A stretch of DNA of 64,000 nt, taken from positions 62,001 to 126,000 of the forward strand of contig NZ_QPJM01000003.1 in the NCBI RefSeq assembly GCF_003337575.1, given 5' to 3'. Below are positions 7,925 through 17,400 of this stretch, piece after piece. The number at the start of each line of letters is the position of its first letter. Position 1 is the first letter of the stretch. The position numbers were made by a program, and so were the translations under genes. The notes beneath the pieces were generated by a model. It did no database searches. It saw only the letters and a program-made list of their open reading frames with translations, and was not told where the DNA came from. Source of the DNA: Phyllobacterium bourgognense. Lineage in GTDB: Bacteria; Pseudomonadota; Alphaproteobacteria; Rhizobiales; Rhizobiaceae.

Positions 7925-8673
7925 CTTGGGTCGTTGTAGCTCAGCAATTTGTCGGCGCGCGCGTCGTAGAGCTTGCCGGTCACATCCAAAGCTGGATCGC
8001 AAAGCAGGATAATCTTTGCGGCGACTTCCGCCGGCGTGGGCAAGGTCTCAGGATCTTCGCCCGGCATAGCCTGTGCGCGCATGGCGGTCCGGGTTGCGCC
8101 GGGGTCGACGGAATTGATCCGCAGGCGCGTCTGTTGCGATTCCTCGGCCCAGGTCCGTGCCATCACTTCCACTGCAGCCTTGGAGGCGGCGTAGGGTCCC
8201 CAATAGGCGCGAGCAGCATGTGCGACGCTTGACGATAGCAGGATGGCGCGCCCGGCGTCAGACAGCTTCAAGAGGGGATCGGTGGTGCGGATCAGGCGCC
8301 AGACACTCGTGACATTGATTGCCATCAACCGGTCAAAGACTTTCGCCTCCACATGTCCGATTGGTGAAATCGTTCCGAGAATGCCCGCATTGGCAACCAT
8401 GATATCAAGCTTGCCCCAGCGCTCATGGATGGAACCGCCCAGCCGGTCGATGGCGGGCATGTCAGTCAAGTCTAGGGGAACTAGCGTTGCAGTTCCGCCA
8501 GCTGCCTTGATCTCGTCGTCGAGTTCCTCGAGCCCGCCCACAGTACGGGCAACGGCAATGACGTGAGCGCCGCGGGCTGCGAGTTCTTTGGAGAGAGAAT
8601 AGCCAATGCCACGGGATGCGCCGGTGACGAGCGCAAGCTTGCCGTCCAGCCGAAAACTGCCGTCAGAAATCAT
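7921..8673 (-). CDS. SDR-family NAD(P)-dependent oxidoreductase
   Basis: 250-residue classical short-chain dehydrogenase: nucleotide-binding TGASRGIG (17-24), NAG (95-97), catalytic S148, Y161 and K165 (YAASK). The final Gly-Lys-Leu-Tyr/Asp segment is normal for the family. Substrate not predictable. It starts 9 bp after the purF stop and so is probably cotranscribed with purF. It converges with, and overlaps by 4 bp, the AraC gene. Confidence 0.88.
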   Translation of the reverse strand: MISDGSFRLDGKLALVTGASRGIGYSLSKELAARGAHVIAVARTVGGLEELDDEIKAAGGTATLVPLDLTDMPAIDRLGGSIHERWGKLDIMVANAGILGTISPIGHVEAKVFDRLMAINVTSVWRLIRTTDPLLKLSDAGRAILLSSSVAHAARAYWGPYAASKAAVEVMARTWAEESQQTRLRINSVDPGATRTAMRAQAMPGEDPETLPTPAEVAAKIILLCDPALDVTGKLYDARADKLLSYNDPS

Positions 8674-8682
8674 AAAGTGAAC

Positions 8683-10176
8683 TCAACCGTTATTTGCGAG
8701 AAGCGAGAACTGGCGAACGTTACTCGCCCCATCCTTGTCGAGAAGCCGCGTCGGATAATCGCCAGTGAAATAGTGATCAGTGAACAGCGGCGAGCGCGGA
8801 TCGCGGGGAGCCCCGCTGACAGCCTTGTAAAGCCCGTCGATCGACAGGAATGCCAGGGAATCGGCTCCGATGTAGTCGCACATCGCAGCAAGGTCCGCAT
8901 ACTGGTTGGCCAGCAGCTTGTCCGCGTCGGGTGTGTCGATGCCGTAGAAATCCGGATGGAAGATCATGGGACTGGCAACGCGGATATGCACCTCGAGCGC
9001 ACCGGCGTCACGGATCATCTGCACGATCTTGACCGAAGTGGTACCGCGCACGATGGAATCATCCACAAGTACAACGCGCTTGCCTTCGATGACGGCACGA
9101 TTGGCCGAATGCTTCAACTTTACGCCGAAGGCGCGGATCGACTGGGTTGGCTCGATGAATGTACGGCCGACATAATGATTGCGGATGATGCCAAGCTCGA
9201 AGGGAATGCCGCTTGCCTGGGCAAAGCCAATGGCTGCCGGAGTGCCGCCATCGGGAACTGGAACCACCACATCGGCCTCAAGCGGCGCTTCCTTGGCGAG
9301 ATTGATGCCCATGTTCTTGCGGGCAGTGTAGACATTGCGTCCGCCAACGACCGAGTCCGGACGGGCGAAGTAAACGTATTCAAACAGGCAAAGCCGTTCG
9401 CGCTTTGGATTCTGCGGCTTGTAAGTATCTATGCTGATCGACCCATCTGTCTGAATTTCGCAGACCACTACTTCGCCATTCTCGATATCGCGGACGAATT
9501 TCGCACCGATAATGTCAAGCGCACAGGTTTCGGAAGCGAAAATCGGCTTGCCGTCGAGTTCGCCCATCACGAGCGGGCGAATGCCGATCGGGTCACGCGC
9601 GGCGATGAGCTTGGTGCGGGTGAGGGCGAGCATCGCATAACCGCCTTCCATCTGGCGGATCGCGTCGATGAAGCGATCGCTGGATGAGGCGTGGCGTGAA
9701 CGGGCGATAAGGTGCAGCACGACTTCGGTATCGGAATTGGACTGGCAGATGGCGCCATCGGCAATCAGCTGGCGGCGCAGTGTGAGGCCGTTGGTGAAAT
9801 TGCCATTGTGGGCAATGGCGATGCCGCCGACTTCGAGTTCGGCCAGAAGCGGCTGCACGTTGCGCAGAACCGTATCGCCGGTGGTCGAATAGCGTACATG
9901 GCCGATCGCCCGGTCGCCGGGCAGTTGTGCAAGGGTTGCCGGATTGGTGTAGTGGTCTCCGACGAGACCCATGCGGCGTTCCGAACAAAACTGTTTCCCG
10001 TCATAGGAGACGATACCGGCTGCTTCCTGGCCGCGATGCTGCAGGGCGTGCAGCCCGAGCGCGGTCAGGGTCGCGGCGTCGGGATGCCCCAAAATGCCAA
10101 ACACACCGCACTCTTCATGCAGTGTGTCGTCATCCAGGGACATCAATTGATTATCGTTACGAGAAATGTCGGTCAT
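8683..10176 (-). CDS. purF: Amidophosphoribosyltransferase (glutamine PRPP amidotransferase)
   Basis: Catalyses the first committed purine step, PRPP plus glutamine to phosphoribosylamine. It begins with a 22-residue propeptide whose removal exposes the nucleophile C23 (EECGVFGI), as in the Bacillus-type enzyme that carries an Fe-S cluster. The glutaminase domain covers about 23-250; the phosphoribosyltransferase domain has the PRPP motif VVLVDDSIVRGTTS at 368-381. 497 residues is normal. cvpA lies just upstream, as in many proteobacteria. Confidence 0.96.
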   Translation of the reverse strand: MTDISRNDNQLMSLDDDTLHEECGVFGILGHPDAATLTALGLHALQHRGQEAAGIVSYDGKQFCSERRMGLVGDHYTNPATLAQLPGDRAIGHVRYSTTGDTVLRNVQPLLAELEVGGIAIAHNGNFTNGLTLRRQLIADGAICQSNSDTEVVLHLIARSRHASSSDRFIDAIRQMEGGYAMLALTRTKLIAARDPIGIRPLVMGELDGKPIFASETCALDIIGAKFVRDIENGEVVVCEIQTDGSISIDTYKPQNPKRERLCLFEYVYFARPDSVVGGRNVYTARKNMGINLAKEAPLEADVVVPVPDGGTPAAIGFAQASGIPFELGIIRNHYVGRTFIEPTQSIRAFGVKLKHSANRAVIEGKRVVLVDDSIVRGTTSVKIVQMIRDAGALEVHIRVASPMIFHPDFYGIDTPDADKLLANQYADLAAMCDYIGADSLAFLSIDGLYKAVSGAPRDPRSPLFTDHYFTGDYPTRLLDKDGASNVRQFSLLANNG

Positions 10177-10345
10177 TGCCGCCAGCCCTTCCGCCCCAAG
10201 ATTACCTTGGCCAAGATAATCGGGGATCGAGTCAATTGTGCCTATTTCGCATTATGCCACGTATATGGAGCATTACCAAGTAAACGCCAAGGCCTGATAA
10301 ATGCCAATATTGACGCAGTTGTGTTCTTAGAGCCTCTAAACTGCA

Positions 10346-10951
10346 TCAAGGCTGGTTTGTTGACCCTTCCGGCGGAATGTCTTCCTTGGGCTCCGGTGTT
10401 GTCGTGGTGCCGTCGGGTGCTGCATCCGGCGCCGCTGTCGTACCGGGCTTCAGGCGGTTGAGGATGGTTGATTCCGGGTCTTCCGGCAACAGGCTGATCA
10501 ATTTTGTACCCAGCTGATCGATCATCGGCTTGGATTTTGCCTGACCAACCCATGCCGGCTGGTTCTCGGGAACAAGCCAATTGAAGAACAGCATGGCGAC
10601 AACGACGAGAAGAATGCCTCGCGCTGCGCCGAAAAGGAAACCCAGCGTACGATCGAGTGCGCCGATACGGCTGTCGATGATGAAATCGGCAATCTTCATT
10701 GTAATGATCGACACGACAATCAACGTAACGACGAAGACGAGGCCAGCCGCTGCGATCTGGGCAATTGTATCATTGCTGATATAGGGCGTAAGGAAGGGAA
10801 TGACCGGCTTATAGAAGAGATATGCAGCTGCGGCTGCAGCTGCCCAGGAAACTACCGACAAAACTTCGCGCGAAAAGCCGCGCACCATGGCCAAAACCGC
10901 CGAAACGAGAGTGATGCCCAATAGAATTCCGTCAAGCAACGTTATTGGCAT
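10346..10951 (-). CDS. cvpA: CvpA family inner membrane protein
   Basis: 201 residues with four hydrophobic helices (about 5-25, 30-50, 65-87, 100-125), the LDRTLGFLFGAARG motif typical of CvpA, and a Pro/Thr/Glu-rich C-terminal tail that is probably disordered. CvpA is needed for colicin V production and envelope tolerance in enterics; its molecular role is unclear. It sits between radA and purF on the same strand with 169 bp before purF, so purF may have its own promoter. Confidence 0.9.
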   Translation of the reverse strand: MPITLLDGILLGITLVSAVLAMVRGFSREVLSVVSWAAAAAAAYLFYKPVIPFLTPYISNDTIAQIAAAGLVFVVTLIVVSIITMKIADFIIDSRIGALDRTLGFLFGAARGILLVVVAMLFFNWLVPENQPAWVGQAKSKPMIDQLGTKLISLLPEDPESTILNRLKPGTTAAPDAAPDGTTTTPEPKEDIPPEGSTNQP

Positions 10952-10992
10952 TTAAGTTCATCCCCATATTCAGTCTGGCCGATACTATCTGG

Positions 10993-12393
10993 TCAGTCGT
11001 CGCGTTGTCTCTTGTCAGGTCCAGATGCCGCAATCCGGGCCACTAGGTCCGGCAGCGAAGCGGTTTCTGTCAGACGAGCATTGCCGTTCTTTGCCACGTC
11101 GTTGCTTCCCTTGGGAAGAACAGCCTGCTTGAACCCAAGCTTATCTGCCTCCTTCAGCCTCTGCACAGCATGCGCCACCGGGCGAACCGCACCAGATAAA
11201 CTGACTTCGCCGAAATAGACGCAATCTGCGGGAAGGGCAATACCGGCAATTGAGGAAACCAGCGCAGATGCAACTGCAAGGTCTGCTGCCGGCTCGGTTA
11301 TTCGATATCCGCCGGCCACATTCAGATAAACGTCGTGCTGACCGAACCTTACGCCGCAATGCGCTTCGAGTACGGCGAGAATCATCGACAGCCGGTTTCC
11401 ATCCCACCCGACAACCGCGCGGCGCGGCGTGCCAAGCGTCGAGGGTGCAACCAGAGCCTGGATTTCGACGAGTATCGGCCGAGTGCCTTCCATGCCTGCA
11501 AAAACCGCAGCTCCCGGCGACTTTTCATTGCGTTCACCCAGGAAAAGCTCGGAAGGATTGGCGACTTCGCGCAATCCCTTGTCTGACATTTCGAACACGC
11601 CGATCTCGTCTGTTGGACCAAAACGGTTCTTCACGGTCCTCAAGATGCGGTAATGGTGGCCGCCTTCGCCTTCGAAATAGAGTACGGCATCGACCATGTG
11701 CTCGATCACGCGAGGCCCTGCGATCTGACCCTCCTTCGTCACGTGCCCTACGAGAACAACTGCTGCGCCGGTCTGTTTGGCATAGCGGATCATGGCTTGA
11801 GCGCCGGCTCGCACCTGCGTCACTGTGCCGGGGGCAGAATCGGCGGCGTCTGTCCACAATGTCTGGATCGAATCGATAATGATCAAATCTGGCCGCTTCG
11901 AATCGGAGATGGTCGCCAAAATATCTTCGACATTGGTTTCGGCCGCGAGCAGCACGTCGGTATCGGCAGCGTGCAATCGCTGCGCGCGCAGCCTGATTTG
12001 CGCCACTGCCTCTTCACCCGAAACGTAAACGACGCGGTGGCCCTGGCGGGCGAGGGCAGCAGCAGCCTGCGTCAGCAATGTGGATTTACCGATGCCGGGA
12101 TCGCCGCCGATGAGAATCGCCGAACCGCGGACAAAACCTCCACCGGTCACACGATCCAGTTCGCCGATTCCTGACTGGATGCGCGGTGCATCCTCGATTT
12201 CGCCGGAAAGCGTGGTCAGCGCTACTGCGCGACCTTTACGCGATGATAGCTTGCCTGGCCCGCTACCAATGCCGCCAGCCGTACCTTCCTCGACAAGCGT
12301 GTTCCACTCGCCGCACTCATCGCACTTGCCCGCCCAGCGGGTGTGCACTGCACCGCAGTTCTGACAGATAAATTGAATTCTTGGCTTTGCCAT
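10993..12393 (-). CDS. radA: DNA repair protein RadA (branch-migration ATPase)
   Basis: RecA-related motor that processes recombination intermediates. All family features are present: a C4 zinc finger (C10, C13, C24, C27), Walker A GGDPGIGKST (96-105), the RadA-specific KNRFG (255-259) and a C-terminal Lon-protease-like domain without catalysis. ATG 12393 shares its A with the TGA stop of alr, so translation is coupled; a TTG one codon earlier is also possible. Length 466 is normal. Confidence 0.95.
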   Translation of the reverse strand: MAKPRIQFICQNCGAVHTRWAGKCDECGEWNTLVEEGTAGGIGSGPGKLSSRKGRAVALTTLSGEIEDAPRIQSGIGELDRVTGGGFVRGSAILIGGDPGIGKSTLLTQAAAALARQGHRVVYVSGEEAVAQIRLRAQRLHAADTDVLLAAETNVEDILATISDSKRPDLIIIDSIQTLWTDAADSAPGTVTQVRAGAQAMIRYAKQTGAAVVLVGHVTKEGQIAGPRVIEHMVDAVLYFEGEGGHHYRILRTVKNRFGPTDEIGVFEMSDKGLREVANPSELFLGERNEKSPGAAVFAGMEGTRPILVEIQALVAPSTLGTPRRAVVGWDGNRLSMILAVLEAHCGVRFGQHDVYLNVAGGYRITEPAADLAVASALVSSIAGIALPADCVYFGEVSLSGAVRPVAHAVQRLKEADKLGFKQAVLPKGSNDVAKNGNARLTETASLPDLVARIAASGPDKRQRDD

Positions 12394-13571
12394 CAATTAC
12401 TTTCGGATTTGAGATAGCGCCGGTGATAGCGAGTACCAAGGCTGGTAAGCAACTCATATCCGATCGTTCCGGCGGCGCGGGCAGCGTCGTCCAACGCAAT
12501 ATTTCGGCCAAAGAGTTCAATGTAGTCCCCTGGGCTGACCGCATCCACTGGAAGATCGGTGACATCGAACGATGTAAGATCCATGGTGACGCGACCAATA
12601 ATCGGAACTTTGCTCCCGGCAACAAAGCCTTCGCCGCCGTTGGGTACGGCGCCGCGCAACGGCACACCGCTGCCCGATGCGGAACGGAGATAGCCATCCG
12701 CATAGCCTACCGAGCAAACCGCAATACGCGTGTCGCGTTTAAGCGTCGTGGTAGCGCCGTAACCTACGGTTTCGCCCTTCGCCCCCGTACGAATCTGTAC
12801 GATCCGGGCTTCCAGTGTCACGACTGGGCGCATGGGATTGGCGGTGGCCGAAAATGGTTCGCCGCCATACATGGCAACGCCGGGGCGGCTGAGTTCATAT
12901 TCACCTATACGTGTGTGAAAAATGCCCGGGGAATTTGCTATACTTGATTCAATTCCTGCAAAAGCCCCGCGAAGTTTTTGAAATGATTCAATTTGCTTTA
13001 GGTTCAACCCATGCGCCTGATCGTCAGCCGTGGCAAGATGCGTCATCAGTAGAACCGGTTTTTGGCCCCGCATATCAGCCGCGAAAACCAGTGCTTCCTC
13101 CAGGGTGAGGCCGAGACGGTTCATACCGGTGTCCACATGCAGTGCAAAGGGAAGTTTTTCCTTCCGACGCGCATTCAGGCGCTTCCACAAATCGAGTTCA
13201 TGGACCGAGCCAAGAACAGGAATGAGATCCGATTGGCCATAGGCTCCGAATGCTTCGGCAAAAAACCCGTTGAGCACAAACACCCGCGCATCAGGCGCGA
13301 CAGCTTTTACCCGCAGACCTTCCTCGGCCAGCGCGACAAAGAACGTTCGGCATCCAGCCTGCCACAACACCGGTACGACATGTACAATGCCGAGGCCGTA
13401 GGCGTCGGCCTTGACGACGGCACTGGCCTCCGCAGGCTTCGATTTTTCGGCGAGGAACAGCCAATTGGCGGCAAGCACATCGAGATCGACTGTTAACCGC
13501 CCTCCGGCTAGTCGAGGATCTGCACCGGTCGTGATGGTTTGAGGCTTTTTGGCAGTCAAAGGTTCACTCAA
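12393..13571 (-). CDS. alr: Alanine racemase
   Basis: PLP enzyme making D-alanine for peptidoglycan. The PLP lysine is in VKADAYGLG (K54 in this numbering) and the second catalytic base is Y271 in VGYGATTT. The frame has no ATG near its start: candidates are TTG at 13601, 13571 and 13559. 13571 is chosen because it overlaps the dnaB stop by only 8 bp; none has a convincing Shine-Dalgarno. This may mean low expression or coupling to dnaB. alr lies between dnaB and radA on one strand, the usual order in this order of bacteria. Confidence 0.9.
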   Translation of the reverse strand: MSEPLTAKKPQTITTGADPRLAGGRLTVDLDVLAANWLFLAEKSKPAEASAVVKADAYGLGIVHVVPVLWQAGCRTFFVALAEEGLRVKAVAPDARVFVLNGFFAEAFGAYGQSDLIPVLGSVHELDLWKRLNARRKEKLPFALHVDTGMNRLGLTLEEALVFAADMRGQKPVLLMTHLATADDQAHGLNLKQIESFQKLRGAFAGIESSIANSPGIFHTRIGEYELSRPGVAMYGGEPFSATANPMRPVVTLEARIVQIRTGAKGETVGYGATTTLKRDTRIAVCSVGYADGYLRSASGSGVPLRGAVPNGGEGFVAGSKVPIIGRVTMDLTSFDVTDLPVDAVSPGDYIELFGRNIALDDAARAAGTIGYELLTSLGTRYHRRYLKSESN

Positions 13572-15057
13572 ACCGTTCAGGAAGATGCGAATCTTCGGCA
13601 AGGTCGGTAAAGCGGGTAAATTCCGCCTGGAACGCCAGTCTTACCGTGCCTGTCGGGCCGTGACGTTGCTTGGCAACGATGACTTCCGCCTTGCCCGTAG
13701 CCTCGTTGAGATCGGCCTGCCATTTGAAATGCTCTTCTGTACCGGGCTTCGGTTCCTTGTTTTTGATGTAATATTCGTCGCGGTAAACGAACAGCACAAC
13801 GTCCGCGTCCTGCTCGATCGAACCGGATTCACGCAAGTCGGAAAGTTGCGGGTGCTTGTCTTCGCGGCTTTCCACCTGACGAGACAGCTGGGACAGGGCG
13901 ATGATCGGCGTGTTCAATTCCTTGCCAAGCGCTTTCAGACCCGTGGTGATTTCGGTAATTTCCTGTACGCGGTTTTCCGACGCGCGCTTTGACGACCCTT
14001 GCATGAGCTGAATATAGTCGATGACCAGAACGTCGAGCCCGCGCTGGCGCTTCAGCCGGCGCGCTCGCGCTGCGAGCTGGGCAATCGAAATACCGCCGGT
14101 CTGATCGATATAAAGCGGCACTTTCTGCATGTGCTGCGAACACGCAACCAGCTTTTCGAAGTCGGCTTCACTGATTTCACCGCGACGGATTTTCGACGAA
14201 CTGATCTCCGATTGCTCGGAAATGATACGCGTGGCCAGCTGTTCCGACGACATTTCGAGCGAGAAGAAGCCGACGACCCCGCCATTCTTGGCCTTGAACG
14301 TACCGTCCGCCAATTGTTCGGGTTCGTAGGCTGCGGCAATGTTGAATGCGATGTTGGTCGCAAGCGAGGTTTTCCCCATGCCGGGACGGCCCGCAAGCAC
14401 GATCAAGTCGGAGGGCTGGAGGCCGCCCATGCGCGCATCGAGCGCGCGAATGCCAGTCGAAATACCGGACAAGTGCCCGTCGCGCATAAACGCCGCGTTG
14501 GCCATGTCGACGGCCGTTTTGACCGCATCGGTAAATGTCTGGAACCCGCCGTCGTAGCGGCCGGTTTCTGCGAGTTCGAACAGCCGTCGTTCCGCATCTT
14601 CGATCTGGCCCTGCGGCGCCACGTCAACCGGCGCATCATAGGCTATGTTGACCATGTCTTCGCCGATGGTAATCAAAGCCCGGCGCGTGGCGAGATCGTA
14701 GATCGCCCGGCCGTAATCTTCGGCGTTGATGATTGTCACCGCCTCGGCAGCGAGGCGGGCGAGATATTGCATCACCGTCATTTCGCCGATTTTGGCGTCA
14801 GCGGGCATGAATGTCTTCAGCGTCACCGGATTCGCCATCTTGCCCATGCGAATCATATCGGAAGCGACTTCGAAGATCTTGCGGTGTAGCGGTTCGTTGA
14901 AATGGGTCGGCTTCAGAAAGTCCGAAACCCGGTAAAACGCGTCATTGTTGACGAGAATGGCACCCAACAGGGCCTGTTCAGCCTCTATATTGTTAGGGGC
15001 CTCGCGGTAAAGCGCTCCTTGAGCCTCGTTGATCTTGCGTACCGTAGCTTCAGCCAT
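13564..15057 (-). CDS. dnaB: Replicative DNA helicase
   Basis: Hexameric helicase that unwinds the replication fork. The N-terminal domain (about 20-125) is followed by a linker and the RecA-like ATPase with Walker A GRPGMGKT (223-230), Walker B VLVIDYIQLM and the arginine-finger region near the end. The 497-residue length is normal and no intein is present. It opens the dnaB-alr-radA run; the roughly 200 bp upstream, before the cfa terminator, should hold its promoter. Confidence 0.96.
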   Translation of the reverse strand: MAEATVRKINEAQGALYREAPNNIEAEQALLGAILVNNDAFYRVSDFLKPTHFNEPLHRKIFEVASDMIRMGKMANPVTLKTFMPADAKIGEMTVMQYLARLAAEAVTIINAEDYGRAIYDLATRRALITIGEDMVNIAYDAPVDVAPQGQIEDAERRLFELAETGRYDGGFQTFTDAVKTAVDMANAAFMRDGHLSGISTGIRALDARMGGLQPSDLIVLAGRPGMGKTSLATNIAFNIAAAYEPEQLADGTFKAKNGGVVGFFSLEMSSEQLATRIISEQSEISSSKIRRGEISEADFEKLVACSQHMQKVPLYIDQTGGISIAQLAARARRLKRQRGLDVLVIDYIQLMQGSSKRASENRVQEITEITTGLKALGKELNTPIIALSQLSRQVESREDKHPQLSDLRESGSIEQDADVVLFVYRDEYYIKNKEPKPGTEEHFKWQADLNEATGKAEVIVAKQRHGPTGTVRLAFQAEFTRFTDLAEDSHLPERFE

Positions 15058-15263
15058 TTCAAATTTTCCTGTTCCTCGATCAACATGGCCACGGCGTTTT
15101 TAACGACGCAATGCGGAGGCGGACTATACATTTCCGTCCACAGCAAGAAGTACAAAACAGGATGTTACAGCTTGACTCAGAGCCACCGATTTGGCGCGTG
15201 ATTCGCAGATGACAGTGTATACCCGCAACGCTCAATGTCGCAATTTTGGCGCAGTGGAAAATA

Positions 15264-15302
15264 CAAAAAATCCATCCGCAAATCGCCCTGCGGATGGTTT
15301 TT
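15264..15302 (-). terminator. Terminator downstream of cfa
   Basis: CCATCCGCA (15272-15280) pairs with TGCGGATGG (15289-15297). On the minus strand the stem is followed by TTTTTTGTATTTT, placing a U-rich tract after cfa. T residues also follow on the plus strand, so it could work both ways. Confidence 0.75.
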
Positions 15303-15330
15303 GATGTTAGACGGTAGTCTGTTGTCGGAC

Positions 15331-16611
15331 TTACCGCCCGGCGACTGATTCCTTGGTCTCCACCTGGCTGTTGGCGGAGCTGCGCTCACATTCGAGGCGC
15401 TTGAGCCGTTTTTCTTCCTTCTCGATATAGTTCCGGGTTAGCGGCACCGCTTCTTGCCGATGTGCGAGCTGGATCTGGAACACCACCAGGTTTTGCCAGC
15501 GGAACGCCGCTTCCGAAGCCGCAAGATAGAACTCCCACATGCGGCAGAACCGTTCATCATAGATCGCTTTGGCCTTCTCGCGATTCGCCATGAATCGTTC
15601 GCGCCAGATACGCAAAGTGTCCGCGTAGTGCAGCCGGAGAATCTCGATATCGGTGACAACGAGGCCAGCCTTTTCGATGTGCGGCAGCACTTCCGAAAGC
15701 GCTGGAATATAACCGCCGGGAAATATGTATTTCTGGATGAAGGCGTTCGTGTAGGAGGGGCCATCCGAGCGTCCGATGGAGTGCAGCAGGAATACGCCGT
15801 CCTTCTTCAAAAGCCGCGCGGTGTGCTGGAAATACTCCGGGAAGTGTCCGATACCGACATGCTCAAACATGCCAACGGACACGATGCGGTCGAAGGTCTC
15901 TTCGATAGTCCGGTAGTCCCGCAAGCTGAATTGTGCTTGGGCAGTCAGGCCTTCTTCAAATGCGCGCTTGTTGGCGATACCGAATTGCTCTTGCGACAGC
16001 GTTACGCCGGTCACATCGGCTTCGAGGTGCTTGGCGAGGTAGATTCCGAGTCCGCCCCAGCCGCAACCGATGTCGAGCGTCTTGTGCCCCTTTTTCAACA
16101 ACAGTTTCGCTGCGATGTGTCGTTTTTTCGCAAGCTGCGCTTCTTCAAGCGTTGCATCCGGCCGTTCAAAGTAGGCACAGGAGTATTGCATGTCGGTATC
16201 GAGAAACAACCTGTAGAGATCTTCGGAGAGATCATAGTGGCGCTGAACGTTGCTGGACGCGCGGGTCAGCGTATTCATCTGATGCAAGCGACGGGTAGCC
16301 CGGCGAATGCCTTCGATCGCCAACATCCAGGGTTCCTTGGCGACAGTCGCCCCGGTATTCTCGAAAATAATCTTGAGGACGTCATAAATATCGCCTTCGA
16401 GAACGTCGATATCCCCGTTCATATAGGCTTCCGGGAAATGCAGCGATGGATCGAAGGCGATCTTCCGTTCGGCCGCTGCACTGTTGATGCGAAAGGCGAA
16501 TTGCTCTCCGGTTCCATCACCGAAAGTTTGAGTTTTACCGGAAGAGTCTGTGATAACCAAAGTGCCAGTGTAGATCATCCGCGAGAGTGCGGCTTTGAGT
16601 ATGGCATTCAT
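15331..16611 (-). CDS. cfa: Cyclopropane-fatty-acyl-phospholipid synthase family protein
   Basis: Transfers a methylene group from S-adenosylmethionine to unsaturated acyl chains of membrane lipids, usually in stationary phase or acid stress. The N-terminal ~100-residue lipid-binding domain is followed by the MQYSCAYF motif (141-148) and the SAM-binding DIGCGWGGL (180-188). 426 residues is slightly longer than E. coli Cfa. ATG 16611 has GGAGA 6 bases upstream. Monocistronic: terminators lie on both sides. Confidence 0.9.
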   Translation of the reverse strand: MNAILKAALSRMIYTGTLVITDSSGKTQTFGDGTGEQFAFRINSAAAERKIAFDPSLHFPEAYMNGDIDVLEGDIYDVLKIIFENTGATVAKEPWMLAIEGIRRATRRLHQMNTLTRASSNVQRHYDLSEDLYRLFLDTDMQYSCAYFERPDATLEEAQLAKKRHIAAKLLLKKGHKTLDIGCGWGGLGIYLAKHLEADVTGVTLSQEQFGIANKRAFEEGLTAQAQFSLRDYRTIEETFDRIVSVGMFEHVGIGHFPEYFQHTARLLKKDGVFLLHSIGRSDGPSYTNAFIQKYIFPGGYIPALSEVLPHIEKAGLVVTDIEILRLHYADTLRIWRERFMANREKAKAIYDERFCRMWEFYLAASEAAFRWQNLVVFQIQLAHRQEAVPLTRNYIEKEEKRLKRLECERSSANSQVETKESVAGR

Positions 16612-16724
16612 GAACAATCTCCATCATTGACGATAGAGCTCGGCCATTGGCAGGCTCGGGAGGTGAGCCGTGGTCGGGCGTGGTAGGACAAACAAATCTA
16701 ATCGTTTTTTTGTTCCTGAAAAGC

Positions 16725-16753
16725 AAAAAAATACCCGGCACTGCTGCCGGGTA
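16725..16753 (-). terminator. Terminator of the rpsF-rpsR-rplI operon
   Basis: TACCCGGCA (16732-16740) pairs with TGCCGGGTA (16744-16752). Read on the minus strand it is followed by TTTTTTTGCTTTT, a strong U tract, about 50 bp after the rplI stop. Confidence 0.85.
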
Positions 16754-16804
16754 CTTTCAAAATGTTGATGAGATCATTCGAAAGAATGATCTATCGAAGA
16801 AAGA

Positions 16805-17374
16805 TCAGGCGTTCTCTTCACCTTCTTCGTCCTCGTCGAAGAATTCGTCCGCAAGGGGAACTTCTTCGATACCGTAGATCGCCTCGGCAGAGGTAAGATC
16901 TTCGCCCTTTACCTGACGCTCGGCTTCATCTGCAGTACGAGCAATGTTGATCGTGACCGTTGCTTCAACTTCCGGATGAAGTGTCAGCACGATCTTGTGC
17001 AGGCCAATGGTCTTGATCGGCGTGTTCAGTTCAACCTGGTTACGGTTGATCGAGAAGCCTTCGGCGGTGATCAGATCAGCGATATCGCGTGTCGAAACTG
17101 AACCGTAGAGCTGACCGGTTTCGCCAGCCGAACGAACGGCGATGAACGACTTGCCGTCGAGCTTTTCGGCGATCGCCTGTGCTTCCGTCTTGCGTTCGAG
17201 GTTGCGTGCTTCGAGCTGCGCGCGCTGGCCCTCGAACTTCTTCTTGTTGGCTTCGTTGGCGCGAAGAGCCTTGCCCTGTGGCAACAGGAAATTACGGGCA
17301 AAGCCGTCCTTTACCTTGACTGTTTCACCCATCTGGCCGAGGCGGCTGATACGTTCGAGAAGAATGACTTCCAT
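16805..17374 (-). CDS. rplI: 50S ribosomal protein L9
   Basis: Binds 23S rRNA near the L1 stalk base and helps keep reading frame. The N-terminal domain with the L9 signature ([20 protein letters not shown] region) is followed by the long helix and C-terminal domain. 189 residues is longer than E. coli L9 (149) because of a Glu/Asp-rich tail ([20 protein letters not shown]), common in alphaproteobacteria. Last gene of the S6-S18-DUF2232-L9 unit. Confidence 0.96.
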   Translation of the reverse strand: MEVILLERISRLGQMGETVKVKDGFARNFLLPQGKALRANEANKKKFEGQRAQLEARNLERKTEAQAIAEKLDGKSFIAVRSAGETGQLYGSVSTRDIADLITAEGFSINRNQVELNTPIKTIGLHKIVLTLHPEVEATVTINIARTADEAERQVKGEDLTSAEAIYGIEEVPLADEFFDEDEEGEENA

Positions 17375-17400
17375 TTGAATAATCCTTGTCTGTTTTAATG

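Noticed and set aside
8563-9687. Long plus-strand frame opposite purF
   Set aside because: purF motifs are on the minus strand; the plus-strand frame shows no domain.
15454-16686. Long open frame opposite cfa (about 410 codons)
   Set aside because: It is the antisense shadow of the cyclopropane synthase; cfa has the SAM motif and a ribosome-binding site, and this frame has neither.
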